Assembly: GCF_004000945.1 (NCBI RefSeq)
Contig: NZ_BIMF01000003.1
Location: 62,001-126,000, forward strand
DNA length: 64,000 nt
From: Paenibacillus lautus NBRC 15380
GTDB lineage: Bacteria; Bacillota; Bacilli; Paenibacillales; Paenibacillaceae
Reading direction: 5' to 3'
The translations under genes were made by a program, and so were the position numbers. Below the pieces are notes generated by a model. The model did no database searches. It was given only the letters and a program-made list of their open reading frames with translations, and was not told the DNA's origin. This document shows positions 17,606 through 25,944 of the stretch, in pieces. Each line of letters opens with the position of its first letter. The first letter of the stretch is position 1.

Positions 17606-18210
17606 ACATACTCATTGTGGATGATGATCCATTGGTATGCCAGAGTCTCCGGCTGCTTCTAACCAGAGAACCGGATATGGAAGTGACCGCCACCGCTAAT
17701 GACGGTGCCGCAGCCATTCAATGCTGTGAAGAGGTCCTGCCGGATATTATCCTAATGGATATTCGGATGCCTGGTATGGACGGAATCCAAGCGGTGCGGC
17801 AAATTAAGCAGAAATGGCCCCAAGTGCGGATTATGATGCTGACCACGTTTCAAGATGAGCATAGTATCCGTTTGGCGCTGCTGGCCGGAGCCGAAGGGTA
17901 CATGCTGAAATCGACGCAGGTCACCAGTATGGCACAACAGCTGCGTGCATTGGCTTCCGGCACTTCCGTTGTGGACGCCAATGTGCTGAAAACCTTGATG
18001 CTGCCCGAAAAAGAGAATCGTGCCGACCTTACCCCACGGGAAAACGATATTCTGGGGTTGGTTGCCTTAGGCTGCTCGAATCGAGAGATTGCCGAGCAAT
18101 TATTTATCAGTGAGGGAACCGTTCGCAATACGCTCTCGATTATACTGGATAAGCTGGAGCTCCGGGACAGGACCCAATTGGCGATCTATTATTGGAGGCA
18201 ATCGTTGTAG
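17602..18210 (+). CDS. NarL/LuxR-family response regulator
   Basis: 202 residues. Receiver domain ~1-118 with D53 (ILMDIRMPG) and K in EGYMLKST; LuxR-type helix-turn-helix ~140-198 (LTPRENDILGLVALGCSNRE, EGTVRNTLSIILDKL). Last gene of the ABC operon; it probably activates the operon's own promoter near 14040, and possibly others. Nothing resembling a strong terminator follows before the convergent gene at 18271. Confidence 0.94.
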   Translation: MNILIVDDDPLVCQSLRLLLTREPDMEVTATANDGAAAIQCCEEVLPDIILMDIRMPGMDGIQAVRQIKQKWPQVRIMMLTTFQDEHSIRLALLAGAEGYMLKSTQVTSMAQQLRALASGTSVVDANVLKTLMLPEKENRADLTPRENDILGLVALGCSNREIAEQLFISEGTVRNTLSIILDKLELRDRTQLAIYYWRQSL

Positions 18211-18270
18211 GCCTGTTCTTTTTCGTAAAGATTGATCATTCATTCTGGGTCTCATCAACGTTCTACCCGC

Positions 18271-18813
18271 TTATTTTTCAAAAATATACATGGCACCATT
18301 CCTAGGTTTTACAAATCCCTTGCCTCGATAACCTCTTCTGGACAATTCCTGAGTCAGCACTTTCATGAATGCGCCATGGCTAACCACTAATACGTTGCGA
18401 TTGCGGTAACGTTCTTCAATCCAATCTAAAATCTCCTTAGCTCGATCCAAGGTCTCGGATCTCCTCTCCACTTGTGAGCTATGAGAAAAATACCAAGCCA
18501 AACGCCCCATCAGCAACCACATGTAGTAATGCAGCTTTAGATTTCCCAAAGGATGAATCGATTGAACCTCAATCTCTCTTAATCGATTCGTTGCGATGAT
18601 AGGGCCTGGATATATCGTTTCCGCTGTCTGAATGGCTCGGGATAAATCACTGGATATGCAGACATTCCATTCCGAGAAGCTATCGTTAAGGTCTGCTTGT
18701 TCTATTTCAGCGTTGTTATAAGCCTCCACCCAAGAATTGAACTGGTCCGACGACACCCAATTCCTATCGAGTTGATGTATAACTTTAAAATGTCTTACCA
18801 ATCCAATTTTCAT
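18271..18813 (-). CDS. histidine phosphatase family protein
   Basis: 180 residues with AAGGAG upstream. The opening LVRHFKV corresponds to the RHG motif with G replaced by F; H8 would be the phospho-accepting histidine. 'ISSDLSRAIQTAETIY' and 'VVSHGAFMKVLTQEL' give the second Arg and second His. Such enzymes remove phosphate from small metabolites. It lies eight bases after the alpha/beta hydrolase gene, so they form one operon. Confidence 0.85.
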   Translation of the reverse strand: MKIGLVRHFKVIHQLDRNWVSSDQFNSWVEAYNNAEIEQADLNDSFSEWNVCISSDLSRAIQTAETIYPGPIIATNRLREIEVQSIHPLGNLKLHYYMWLLMGRLAWYFSHSSQVERRSETLDRAKEILDWIEERYRNRNVLVVSHGAFMKVLTQELSRRGYRGKGFVKPRNGAMYIFEK

Positions 18814-18821
18814 AGGGCTCC

Positions 18822-19745
18822 TTAAATTCGATCATTGTTCACGTCATCTTTATCTGTAATAAATTTCAAAACCTCATATGTATATTTATCTGGCTCCTCT
18901 AATCTTGGGAAGTGTCCACTTCCTTCAAAAACAGCAACCTTACCGTTCTTAACTCTGTCACGATAAGCTTGTTGCTGTTCAGCACAACAAACAAAATCAA
19001 AAACACCTGTAATCAGAAGAGAAGGCTGAGTCAGTTTGGACAGATCAGGAATCAAGCTCTGCAAAAAACTCCCCTCTTCCTCTAATTTTGCTGCATGCCG
19101 ATGATTCTTATCCCACATGCTTTCATCGGAGATCATATTATGAATGATCTCATTATATGTATCAGGGCGAATTCCATGGAAATACAACTCATCTCTTTTG
19201 TCCCCTAATCCTTTTCCGATACTACTCCATGCGCTCCATAGCTCACTTGCCGAATATGGGCCTTCAAGATATTGCTTACATTGCTTCACCCCTACCGAAT
19301 CTTCTAACGAATGATAGAGTTTTAGTGCTCCCGAGATTAAGGCTCTCATCGAGCTTTGAGCATCAAAGCAAGGTGATTCAAAAATCACTTTATGAACGGA
19401 GTGAGGATACTGCAGTGCGTATCTCAATGCAACTAACCCTCCAAAAGAATGTCCTAACACCGTCCATTTTTTAATACCTAGCTGAATTCGCAAGGCTTCG
19501 CAATCTTCAATGATATCCTGTAGTTGAAAGGGTTCATCCGTTGCTAACGGATCAGAGCGGAGAACACCTCTTTGATCAAAAGCGACCACCCGAACATGAG
19601 ATGCTAATGCCTCGGCTTGGTGATAGCAAAAATCAACACAGCTTGCACCCGGTCCTCCATGTAAATACAGCAATACTTTTTCATTGGAATCATTGTAATC
19701 CTCAACGTAAAGTTGAGTCCCACGCACCTGTAATCTCCTATTCAT
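18822..19745 (-). CDS. alpha/beta hydrolase, proline-iminopeptidase-like
   Basis: 307 residues with GGGGG upstream of the ATG. The oxyanion motif is LYLHGGPGASC; the nucleophile elbow is GHSFGG (Ser about 101). Late Asp (GVFDFVCC) and His (EGSGHFPRLEEP) complete the triad. The N-terminal 'VEDYNDSNEKVLLYLHGGPG' and 'VVAFDQRGVLRS' match the peptidase S33/proline iminopeptidase group, but esterase activity is equally possible. No signal peptide, so cytoplasmic. First gene of a pair with the phosphatase at 18271. Confidence 0.87.
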   Translation of the reverse strand: MNRRLQVRGTQLYVEDYNDSNEKVLLYLHGGPGASCVDFCYHQAEALASHVRVVAFDQRGVLRSDPLATDEPFQLQDIIEDCEALRIQLGIKKWTVLGHSFGGLVALRYALQYPHSVHKVIFESPCFDAQSSMRALISGALKLYHSLEDSVGVKQCKQYLEGPYSASELWSAWSSIGKGLGDKRDELYFHGIRPDTYNEIIHNMISDESMWDKNHRHAAKLEEEGSFLQSLIPDLSKLTQPSLLITGVFDFVCCAEQQQAYRDRVKNGKVAVFEGSGHFPRLEEPDKYTYEVLKFITDKDDVNNDRI

Positions 19746-19799
19746 TCGTTGACCCCCATGATCATATCAGTGTTCACGCAACTCTCTCCTTATACGAAA

Positions 19800-20690
19800 T
19801 CAATTCATTTCTCGACTAACCGTGCCAAAAGAAATCTTCATATTCGGCGCGTAAGTTAACCACGAGTCGCTAACAAACTCCTGAAACAACCTCTGTTCAG
19901 CTGCGTATTGCTCCTGCGCTTCCTCCGCTGTTAAACCTCTCTGTACCAGCTGCTCCATTATCATTGAAGGTTCATCGGGCTCTTGGCCGATCCCCTCTTC
20001 TCTTAGGGATTGATACAGCCGTTCTTTGCTGGCTGCATCCATATTCTGATCCAAAAAGTTCACCTTGTCACTTACTCGGCATTCCACATTCCGTAATCCC
20101 AGCTGACTTAGAAGAATAGGGAGCCTCATGCCGATGTTCCCGTTTTTGCCGCTGCGGCTGGCGTCCACTTCATACAGCTTCTGTAATATGCCGAGACGGA
20201 CAACTTCAGAATGCTGGACCTCATCGAAGCCGTAATTCGCCGCATTGGCGATCCAATGGGGCTCAAAACAAATGATTCTGCCGCCGTCCAGTACACTGTC
20301 GATCATTTTCTGAAGGATATCCCGGGGACTCTTCATATGTAATAAAAACGCGTGACAGAACGCAATGTCATACTGACGGTGCACCTTGATTTCCTCTATA
20401 TCTCCTTGAATAAACTCAACGGAATATGGCAGCTTGTCAAAAACCTCCCTTGCTTCCTTGATCAAATCTTCACCTTTGTCTATACCTGTGTAGGTTGACC
20501 CATCGGGTAAAAGCGGGAGCAGCTTCAGTCCAAGATACCCGTAACCACAACCGTAATCCACAATGTTAACGGGAGCATGCATTTTCCAGACCTTCTTAAT
20601 CAAAAACTCCAGGTAGTCGTCATTGTAATATAACCATCTGGTATTCCTCAGGTAATCGATTTTGGAATCCCAGTAATATTCGGACATCAT
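19800..20690 (-). CDS. class I SAM-dependent methyltransferase
   Basis: 296 residues with GGGAG upstream. Motif I is VDYGCGYGYLGLKL, motif II TGIDKGEDLI, and a motif IV-like YDIAFCHAFLLHM follows. The C-terminal ~100 residues (EGIGQEPDEPSMIMEQLVQR) are an extra helical region not part of the core. Acceptor unknown. It lies 18 bases after the GrpB-family gene and is probably co-transcribed with it. Confidence 0.87.
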   Translation of the reverse strand: MMSEYYWDSKIDYLRNTRWLYYNDDYLEFLIKKVWKMHAPVNIVDYGCGYGYLGLKLLPLLPDGSTYTGIDKGEDLIKEAREVFDKLPYSVEFIQGDIEEIKVHRQYDIAFCHAFLLHMKSPRDILQKMIDSVLDGGRIICFEPHWIANAANYGFDEVQHSEVVRLGILQKLYEVDASRSGKNGNIGMRLPILLSQLGLRNVECRVSDKVNFLDQNMDAASKERLYQSLREEGIGQEPDEPSMIMEQLVQRGLTAEEAQEQYAAEQRLFQEFVSDSWLTYAPNMKISFGTVSREMN

Positions 20691-20708
20691 CTTTACTCCC
20701 TTTCAGCA

Positions 20709-21233
20709 TCAAGATTCTAACTGTCTATCCAACCTTGCCTTTTGGATCACTTCACGAATGAAATCAGCCTTGCCGTTGGTATAGGCCACGCGGTCATGTT
20801 TATATTGGCTTTCCAGAACTTTTTTTAAGGCATAGTACTGATCCCTGGTGTCCGGATGGTTCTTTAAATATTCTCTGAATAAAATTTGGTCATTCCACTG
20901 CGGACCCTTGTATTTGTAAATATGTAGATGATGCGTCCCCGCCCGCCATGGCCCTCTTCGAAAGAAGAGTCGCTCCGGAAACTCCGGTTTAAACACGTAT
21001 TCATACCCGAGTCTGGCCAGATTCTCTATATAATGTTCATTTACTGATGTTAAACTCAAAACACCAGCCATGATGTCAATGGTCGGTTTCGATCCTAAGC
21101 CCATCACTGACGTACTCCCGATATGTTCGATGTGTACGTCAAGCCCCTTCAAAGCCAACCTAATTTTATCTTGTTCCCGTTCAAACTCATTCTTCCAGTC
21201 CGGATTGTATGGTGTTACAATGACTTCTTCCAT
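20709..21233 (-). CDS. GrpB-family (UPF0157) nucleotidyltransferase-like protein
   Basis: 174 residues. The hallmark HIEHIGSTSVMGLGSKPTID (residues ~34-53) contains the GS motif and acidic residue of the GrpB/UPF0157 group, which has a nucleotidyltransferase-like fold; a dephospho-CoA-kinase-associated version exists in other bacteria. The natural reaction is unknown. First gene of a two-gene unit with the methyltransferase at 19800. Confidence 0.88.
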   Translation of the reverse strand: MEEVIVTPYNPDWKNEFEREQDKIRLALKGLDVHIEHIGSTSVMGLGSKPTIDIMAGVLSLTSVNEHYIENLARLGYEYVFKPEFPERLFFRRGPWRAGTHHLHIYKYKGPQWNDQILFREYLKNHPDTRDQYYALKKVLESQYKHDRVAYTNGKADFIREVIQKARLDRQLES

Positions 21234-21275
21234 GCAAGTTTTCCTTTCGATACATGATTGACCATTACAAAGCCC

Positions 21276-21755
21276 TTATATATTCCGTCTCAGCTTAATT
21301 TCAAACTCCGGTTTCGTAATATATTCCATATAGACGACCTCTCGATTAAAATCCAAGTAAGCCTGAAATCGCGTTCGAATGGCCGGGGCCGTAATGTATT
21401 GGAGTACTTCATCCTTAGCGATCCAACGACTGTCCGTCGTTTCATCCGAAATGCTCAGTTCTCCCCCTGTAGGCTTACACACAAAATCCATCATCACTTT
21501 CGTTGGAACCACAGCGACGCCGCTATGTCCCGGATAGGTTGATGTATTGGAATAGACGCCGATCAGATGAGAAACGATGGTATCCATGCCGCTCTCCTCT
21601 TTGATTTCTCTTATCAATGCATCCACTAGATTTTCTCCGGCTTCCACCTGTCCACCTGGAAAAACCCAGCCGCTACGGTCCTTCACCAACAAAATTTCAC
21701 CGCATTCATTCTCAACCACGCCGCCTACAGCGACGATATGGGTTGGCATCATCAT
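21276..21755 (-). CDS. Nudix hydrolase
   Basis: About 159 residues from the first ATG of the MMM run at 21755 (GGAGG eight bases upstream). The Nudix box is GGQVEAGENLVDALIREIKE followed by ESG, preceded by GWVFPGG. The stretch 'VSHLIGVYSNTSTYPGHSGV' before a middle strand is typical of MutT-like and ADP-ribose-pyrophosphatase-like members. Substrate unknown. Confidence 0.88.
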   Translation of the reverse strand: MMMPTHIVAVGGVVENECGEILLVKDRSGWVFPGGQVEAGENLVDALIREIKEESGMDTIVSHLIGVYSNTSTYPGHSGVAVVPTKVMMDFVCKPTGGELSISDETTDSRWIAKDEVLQYITAPAIRTRFQAYLDFNREVVYMEYITKPEFEIKLRRNI

Positions 21756-21804
21756 GACAACAGCCTCCAATAGATAAGATATACCTCAACTTTCACAAGG
21801 TCCC

Positions 21805-22280
21805 TTAGATTTCGTCATAATTCACAATGCTTCCGGGTTCAAAATCCTTGTCGATGATATGTAACAGATGCATCCCGACTTCCTCTGTAGATAGGAGCTG
21901 TCCTGACTCAAACGCATGAGCGAAAGCCTTGGCCATTTCAAACTCCTGTTCATTTTTTCCTCTGGCCAGTCTTTGCATTTCCGTATCCACCATTCCAGGG
22001 TTGACCGCAATGATCTCCACCGGGTTCTGCCGGTTCTTTTGCTCGGCTCCAACACTCTGCGTAAACATGTTGATTCCGGCCTTCGCCGTGCAGTAGACAC
22101 AAGCCCTGATGTCTCGCTCAGATTATACACATGGTGTCGGTAATTAGGGTAGCTGCTCAATCTCCCGGTCGTTCCTCTCGCTATCCCGTGCACGACATGG
22201 CCCTTCTCTAGAAGCATGTGGGCCAGCTGCTCGCCGATTCCTTTTGAAGTTCCCGTGATTATGAAATGACTTCCACTCAT
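21805..22280 (-). pseudogene. SDR oxidoreductase remnant with internal deletion (YueD/benzil-reductase-like)
   Basis: The first ~57 residues (MSGSHFIITGTSKGIGEQLA, then YPNYRHHVYNLSET) are the NAD(P)-binding half of a short-chain dehydrogenase (TGxxxGIG). The next recognisable part is in another frame and begins just before the catalytic YxxxK (VYCTAKAGINMFTQ), running to a normal C-terminus (GSIVNYDEI). The ~90 residues that normally separate them, including the NAG and catalytic Ser strands, are missing, and the frame changes at about 22115. A deletion whose length is not a multiple of three is the simplest explanation, so no functional enzyme is expected. Confidence 0.85.
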
Positions 22281-22300
22281 TGTTTTAACCTCCGTTATTC

Positions 22301-22783
22301 TTAAAAAGAAAGCTTGAGAATATATTCTTCCACTTCTTTACCACGAGCATGGGCATAACCCTTATCTTCCCCCCAGATGATGAAGCCGTTTTTTCCCAAA
22401 ATCCGAATAGAGGCGGTATGATCTTTTACTGCACGTGCGTATAATGGACGTGTTTTGATATCTTTGAGAAATAACGAAAGGGCTCTAGTCGCTATGCCTC
22501 TTCCCCAGTATTCGCGCCCTATCCAGTAGCTGACCTCGGGCTGACCCATATGTTCGAAGAATACAATCTGCCCGGCTACTTGTCCCTCATATTGAACCGT
22601 CTTCTTGATGATGCTCTCATCCCCTAAGATTTTGGCCCAATGCGCATCAAAGGCTGCCTTATCCGAAGGATCTTTTGCTGTAAAAGCCGCCATGTAGTTC
22701 GCCTCCGGGTCCCGTTGTTGCTCGAAAAATATAGCAAGATCATCATCTTCGAATACATCTCGCAATAGCACCTCAATCATCAC
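22301..22783 (-). CDS. GNAT N-acetyltransferase, RimJ/RimL-like
   Basis: 160 residues. The acetyl-CoA loop REYWGRGIATRAL and the tail 'RAVKDHTASIRILGKNGF' are typical of the GNAT_3/RimJ group, which acetylates amino groups of proteins or small molecules. Relatives are common as isolated genes in Bacillales. It ends 20 bases before the SDR remnant start and may once have shared a transcript with it. Confidence 0.87.
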   Translation of the reverse strand: MMIEVLLRDVFEDDDLAIFFEQQRDPEANYMAAFTAKDPSDKAAFDAHWAKILGDESIIKKTVQYEGQVAGQIVFFEHMGQPEVSYWIGREYWGRGIATRALSLFLKDIKTRPLYARAVKDHTASIRILGKNGFIIWGEDKGYAHARGKEVEEYILKLSF

Positions 22784-23004
22784 TAGTCACCCCAGTCGCC
22801 TATTGGTATTCATATATCGTCTATACCTAATGGATTTCACATGAGACTTCCGTTATCCTGCAACATTCACACAATTTCCTAAATGAATTGTTAAGTGAAA
22901 TTCATAAGCAGCAGGAATAAATCGCAATCGGCAAGAAATCATGATAAGAAGGGTATGATACGATTGCATTACATTCTATTATCTGTGATGAAGGAGTTGG
23001 AATT

Positions 23005-23508
23005 ATGAAGAATAGAGTCCAAAAGATTTCGCCAAACTTGTGGTTTGATCACCACGCCGAGGAAGCAGCCCAGCATTACGTCTCTATTTTTAAAGATTCG
23101 CAGATCGAACGTATCACGCGCTATGGTGCAGCGAAGAATGACAATCATGAATTTGCCGAAGGTGCAATAATGACTGTGGAATTCCTGTTGGAGGGACAAC
23201 ACTTCGTTGCACTCAACGGCGGTCCACATTTCAAATTCAACGAAGCCATATCGTTTATTGTGCATTGCGAGACACAAGAAGAACTGGATTATTATTGGGA
23301 GAAGCTGTCTGAGGGCGGGGACGAAAAAGCACAAGTATGCGGCTGGTTGAAGGACAAGTTCGGTGTATCGTGGCAGATTGTCCCGGCTAACTTAAGTGAA
23401 ATGATAACCGATCCCGATCCGGCAAAATCGGAACGAGTTATGAAAGCTTTACTCCAGACGAGATCAAAAATCGACATGCAGACGTTACAGCAAGCATATG
23501 AGGGGTAA
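23005..23508 (+). CDS. PhnB-like VOC-family protein
   Basis: 167 residues; AAGGAG precedes the ATG. 'KISPNLWFDHHAEEAAQHYV' and 'IMTVEFLLEGQHFVALNGGP' with 'WGWL/CGWLKDKFGVSWQIVP' are hallmarks of the 3-demethylubiquinone-methyltransferase-like (PhnB) branch of the vicinal-oxygen-chelate fold. Despite the family name it is not a methyltransferase; the true substrate is unknown. It is one of few plus-strand genes in an otherwise leftward stretch and has its own terminator. Confidence 0.88.
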   Translation: MKNRVQKISPNLWFDHHAEEAAQHYVSIFKDSQIERITRYGAAKNDNHEFAEGAIMTVEFLLEGQHFVALNGGPHFKFNEAISFIVHCETQEELDYYWEKLSEGGDEKAQVCGWLKDKFGVSWQIVPANLSEMITDPDPAKSERVMKALLQTRSKIDMQTLQQAYEG

Positions 23509-23510
23509 GG

Positions 23511-23537
23511 AAGGCTGCCTTCATGGCAGTCTTTCTT
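23511..23537 (+). terminator. terminator of the PhnB-like gene
   Basis: AAGGCTGCC and GGCAGTCTT form a stem with one G-T pair and a five-base loop, followed by TCTT; it starts a few bases after the stop codon. Confidence 0.75.
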
Positions 23538-23585
23538 ACCGTTGAAAGCTCTCTATCAGATCGCGGCGGGACATCAGTGATACCA

Positions 23586-24029
23586 TCATAAATCAAGTTC
23601 ATGCGTGACTAGTTCATCATCCGCAATTCCCTTAAAACCTAGATTCTTATAAAATTCAGCCGCCTTGGGATTGTCCGTTTTCAACACGAGTTTAGTGTAA
23701 TGGCTGCTGGCCTTATGAATTACCGCTTCCACCAACCTTCTCCCGGCTCCAAGACGCCGAAATTCCTTTAACACATACAGTCTGCGAATCCTGCCTATGC
23801 TTCCGCCAGAATACGGATCACGATTTAACCCGCAAATGCCGATGACTCTATGACCAACCCGACATTCAAACAAGGCTTCATCTTCATGCTGAAACGTATT
23901 CATACCCTCATTATATTCATTCACTAGCCTATGGATATTCCTGAATCCTTCTTCCTTACTTTCAGTCAAGAGCTCGGTAATGTCTACTGCACCCAGGTCG
24001 GCAACTTCGTGAACGATCATGTTGTTCAT
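23586..24029 (-). CDS. GNAT N-acetyltransferase
   Basis: About 147 residues from the ATG at 24029 (AAGGAAGGG nine bases upstream). 'IRRLYVLKEFRRLGAGRRLV' carries the acetyl-CoA loop, followed by 'LKTDNPKAAEFYKNLGF', the usual C-terminal helix-strand. Acceptor unknown. Confidence 0.87.
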   Translation of the reverse strand: MNNMIVHEVADLGAVDITELLTESKEEGFRNIHRLVNEYNEGMNTFQHEDEALFECRVGHRVIGICGLNRDPYSGGSIGRIRRLYVLKEFRRLGAGRRLVEAVIHKASSHYTKLVLKTDNPKAAEFYKNLGFKGIADDELVTHELDL

Positions 24030-24094
24030 GGTGTACGTCCCTTCCTTGTGCAAGATCACACCTCAAAATCTGGACTTGTAAAAATCGCATTGAA

Positions 24095-24400
24095 TTAATG
24101 GGTGTGCTCATTTGCACTTTTCTCTATGTCGCTTCGTCGTTTGCTGTACTTGTAAAGTCTTATCAGTTCTTCCTCAAAAGCTCCCCATAAAATCACGACT
24201 ACACCACTAATTATTAGAATAATAGATCCATTGATTGTTGCTACTGCTCCCATTTCTGCTAAGGCTGTACCTAGCCTACCAGGAGGAGTTGTCCAGCTGC
24301 CTAATTTAGAAGCGAATAATGCTGCCGGTATATGCACACTTAAGTAAAGTATAATTCCACTTATTAATAAAAACCCACCTGCAACTACCTTTTTCATCAA
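24095..24400 (-). CDS. small two-helix membrane protein, unknown
   Basis: 101 residues with AGGAGG upstream. Two hydrophobic segments (~5-30 and ~53-77) flank a loop with PPGRLGTALAEMG; the C-terminus (YKYSKRRSDIEKSANEHTH) is charged and likely cytoplasmic. I do not recognise it. It lies 17 bases downstream of the phosphatase remnant and may belong to the same transcript. Confidence 0.65.
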   Translation of the reverse strand: MMKKVVAGGFLLISGIILYLSVHIPAALFASKLGSWTTPPGRLGTALAEMGAVATINGSIILIISGVVVILWGAFEEELIRLYKYSKRRSDIEKSANEHTH

Positions 24401-24417
24401 CTATCCTCCTGAGTCAT

Positions 24418-24636
24418 TCAACTAATATTCAAAAAAAGTATCAGGGACTTCGAGTACTCTGACACTCTATTCTTTAAAACTTCAATGACTTCTTCATCCA
24501 TAAACGTGTACTCATCAGGAATATCAAGTCGAATAATTCTCTTACTGTTAAGCTCGCTGCTATATTTTTCTCGAAGTCTTCGCTCATGCTTCTTTTCCAT
24601 TACAAATATTAAATCAGTCTTATCGTTTCTTCCCAA
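24418..24636 (-). pseudogene. C-terminal half of a low-molecular-weight protein-tyrosine-phosphatase-like protein
   Basis: 72 residues from a TTG. 'TDLIFVMEKKHERRLREKY' and 'IIRLDIPDEYTFMDEEVIEV' match the second half of the ~110-residue bacterial LMW-phosphatase-like family, whose members begin with a Cys-x5-Arg loop. That N-terminal half, with the catalytic Cys, is absent. The first codons overlap the last 17 bases of the methyltransferase gene at 24620, so the fragment could still be translated by coupling. Without the catalytic loop no phosphatase activity is expected. Confidence 0.7.
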
Positions 24637-25432
24637 TATACAATAAATGTGACGAGACTCCCAAAATGCTTGGATTCTCCGCTTCCTGGTAGATCAGGTT
24701 CATTACTTCTTGGAATTCCTCTTCCCCACGAGACCGCCAATAATCGAACTGCTCTACTTTGAAGGAACCTGCTATACTTGACGAACCTATCAATTTAATC
24801 GTCTCGAAGCCATGCGATTCCATGAACGGCTTAATGTCCTCCAAGTTGTAATAATACGCACCGGTAAATCTTCCTTCATCCCTATGATTGAATATCCCGG
24901 TCCTAACAAATTCTTTAATGCTGCTGATATTATCATTCGGTTTCCAATGTTCCGGAAATGATAATGAGGTCATCAGATGCCGAATTCGAGTCATGAATGC
25001 CACAAAGACGTAGCCTCCCGCTTGTGTAACGCGATACAATTCCCGGACAGCCGTAGACCGATCCTGTTCTGTCTGCAAATGATATAAAGGTCCCATCATG
25101 AGTGCGGCGTCAAACAACCCATCTTGAAATAGGCTAAGATCGTTGGCATTGGCACGGTGAAACCCTTTGAACTTGTCGGTTAACCTAAGTTCCTCGGCTT
25201 TTGCAGCCGCAATCTCGACTAATCTTGGTGTAAGGTCTGTTAAGGTCACATCGTAACCGTTCTTCGCTAATTCCATGGAATACTTCCCTGGTCCCGCACC
25301 GTTATCCAGCACATGCCCTTTCTCAGGCAACATACTGAGGATATGATGCAAATTGACAACAAACTCAATGGGCTCCCTATCCAAGCGCCCCCATTCATCA
25401 AAGGCATTATAATAATCTATCACTTTATTCAA
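24620..25432 (-). CDS. class I SAM-dependent methyltransferase
   Basis: About 270 residues from a TTG start at 25432 (GGGGTGA seven bases upstream). Motif I LDNGAGPGKYSMEL, motif II VTLTDLTPRL, and FDAALMMGPLYHLQ as the motif IV region. The family is a generic type 11 methyltransferase with a C-terminal ~100-residue cap. Its 3' end overlaps the phosphatase remnant by 17 bases. Confidence 0.86.
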   Translation of the reverse strand: MNKVIDYYNAFDEWGRLDREPIEFVVNLHHILSMLPEKGHVLDNGAGPGKYSMELAKNGYDVTLTDLTPRLVEIAAAKAEELRLTDKFKGFHRANANDLSLFQDGLFDAALMMGPLYHLQTEQDRSTAVRELYRVTQAGGYVFVAFMTRIRHLMTSLSFPEHWKPNDNISSIKEFVRTGIFNHRDEGRFTGAYYYNLEDIKPFMESHGFETIKLIGSSSIAGSFKVEQFDYWRSRGEEEFQEVMNLIYQEAENPSILGVSSHLLYIGKKR

Positions 25433-25496
25433 CGGAATCACCCCTTCACTTAAAAGCATCTTATAGCGTTAAAACGACAACCCCATAAATCCCTGC

Positions 25497-25892
25497 TTAA
25501 TTACTCGTCGCTTCAATCCATCTAACGATGACTTTTCTTAATTGCTCTTTCTTCTCCTCCAGATCGTCTAAATTGAATATTTTCACGATTGCCCGATCAT
25601 TAGAGGCCCATTCCAATAGAGTATCCTCAGGCATGGATCCCTTGATGTCATGATTTTGAACTTTTGGCCCACAATGAAAAATGATGCGAAAGAAGCCTTT
25701 CCCCTGCAAATTCAAAGTGATCCTGTCTTCTCCCTGAACGCAGAAGCTGGGTGCATTCCATTTGATCTGCTCGGATATGTGATCATCGACGCTTAATATG
25801 AAGCTTCTTACTTCCTCAATTTCAGCCTTGAGTGGATGCTCAAGATCGTGAAGATACTCCACGACTTGTTCGGGACCTGATAATTTAGCCAT
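25497..25892 (-). CDS. DUF1801 (YdhG-like) protein
   Basis: 131 residues with GAGGAGG upstream. The pattern 'VVEYLHDLEHPLKAEIEEVR' and 'EQIKWNAPSFCV' with later 'GFFRIIFHCG' is that of the DUF1801/YdhG fold, related in shape to frataxin. No catalytic role is known. It lies 52 bases upstream of... the previous leftward gene ends at 25945, so a separate promoter is possible but co-transcription cannot be excluded. Confidence 0.82.
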   Translation of the reverse strand: MAKLSGPEQVVEYLHDLEHPLKAEIEEVRSFILSVDDHISEQIKWNAPSFCVQGEDRITLNLQGKGFFRIIFHCGPKVQNHDIKGSMPEDTLLEWASNDRAIVKIFNLDDLEEKKEQLRKVIVRWIEATSN

Positions 25893-25944
25893 CCATAACT
25901 CCTCCTCATATATTGGAAACTCATTTTACCCAGGTGGGCTTCGT

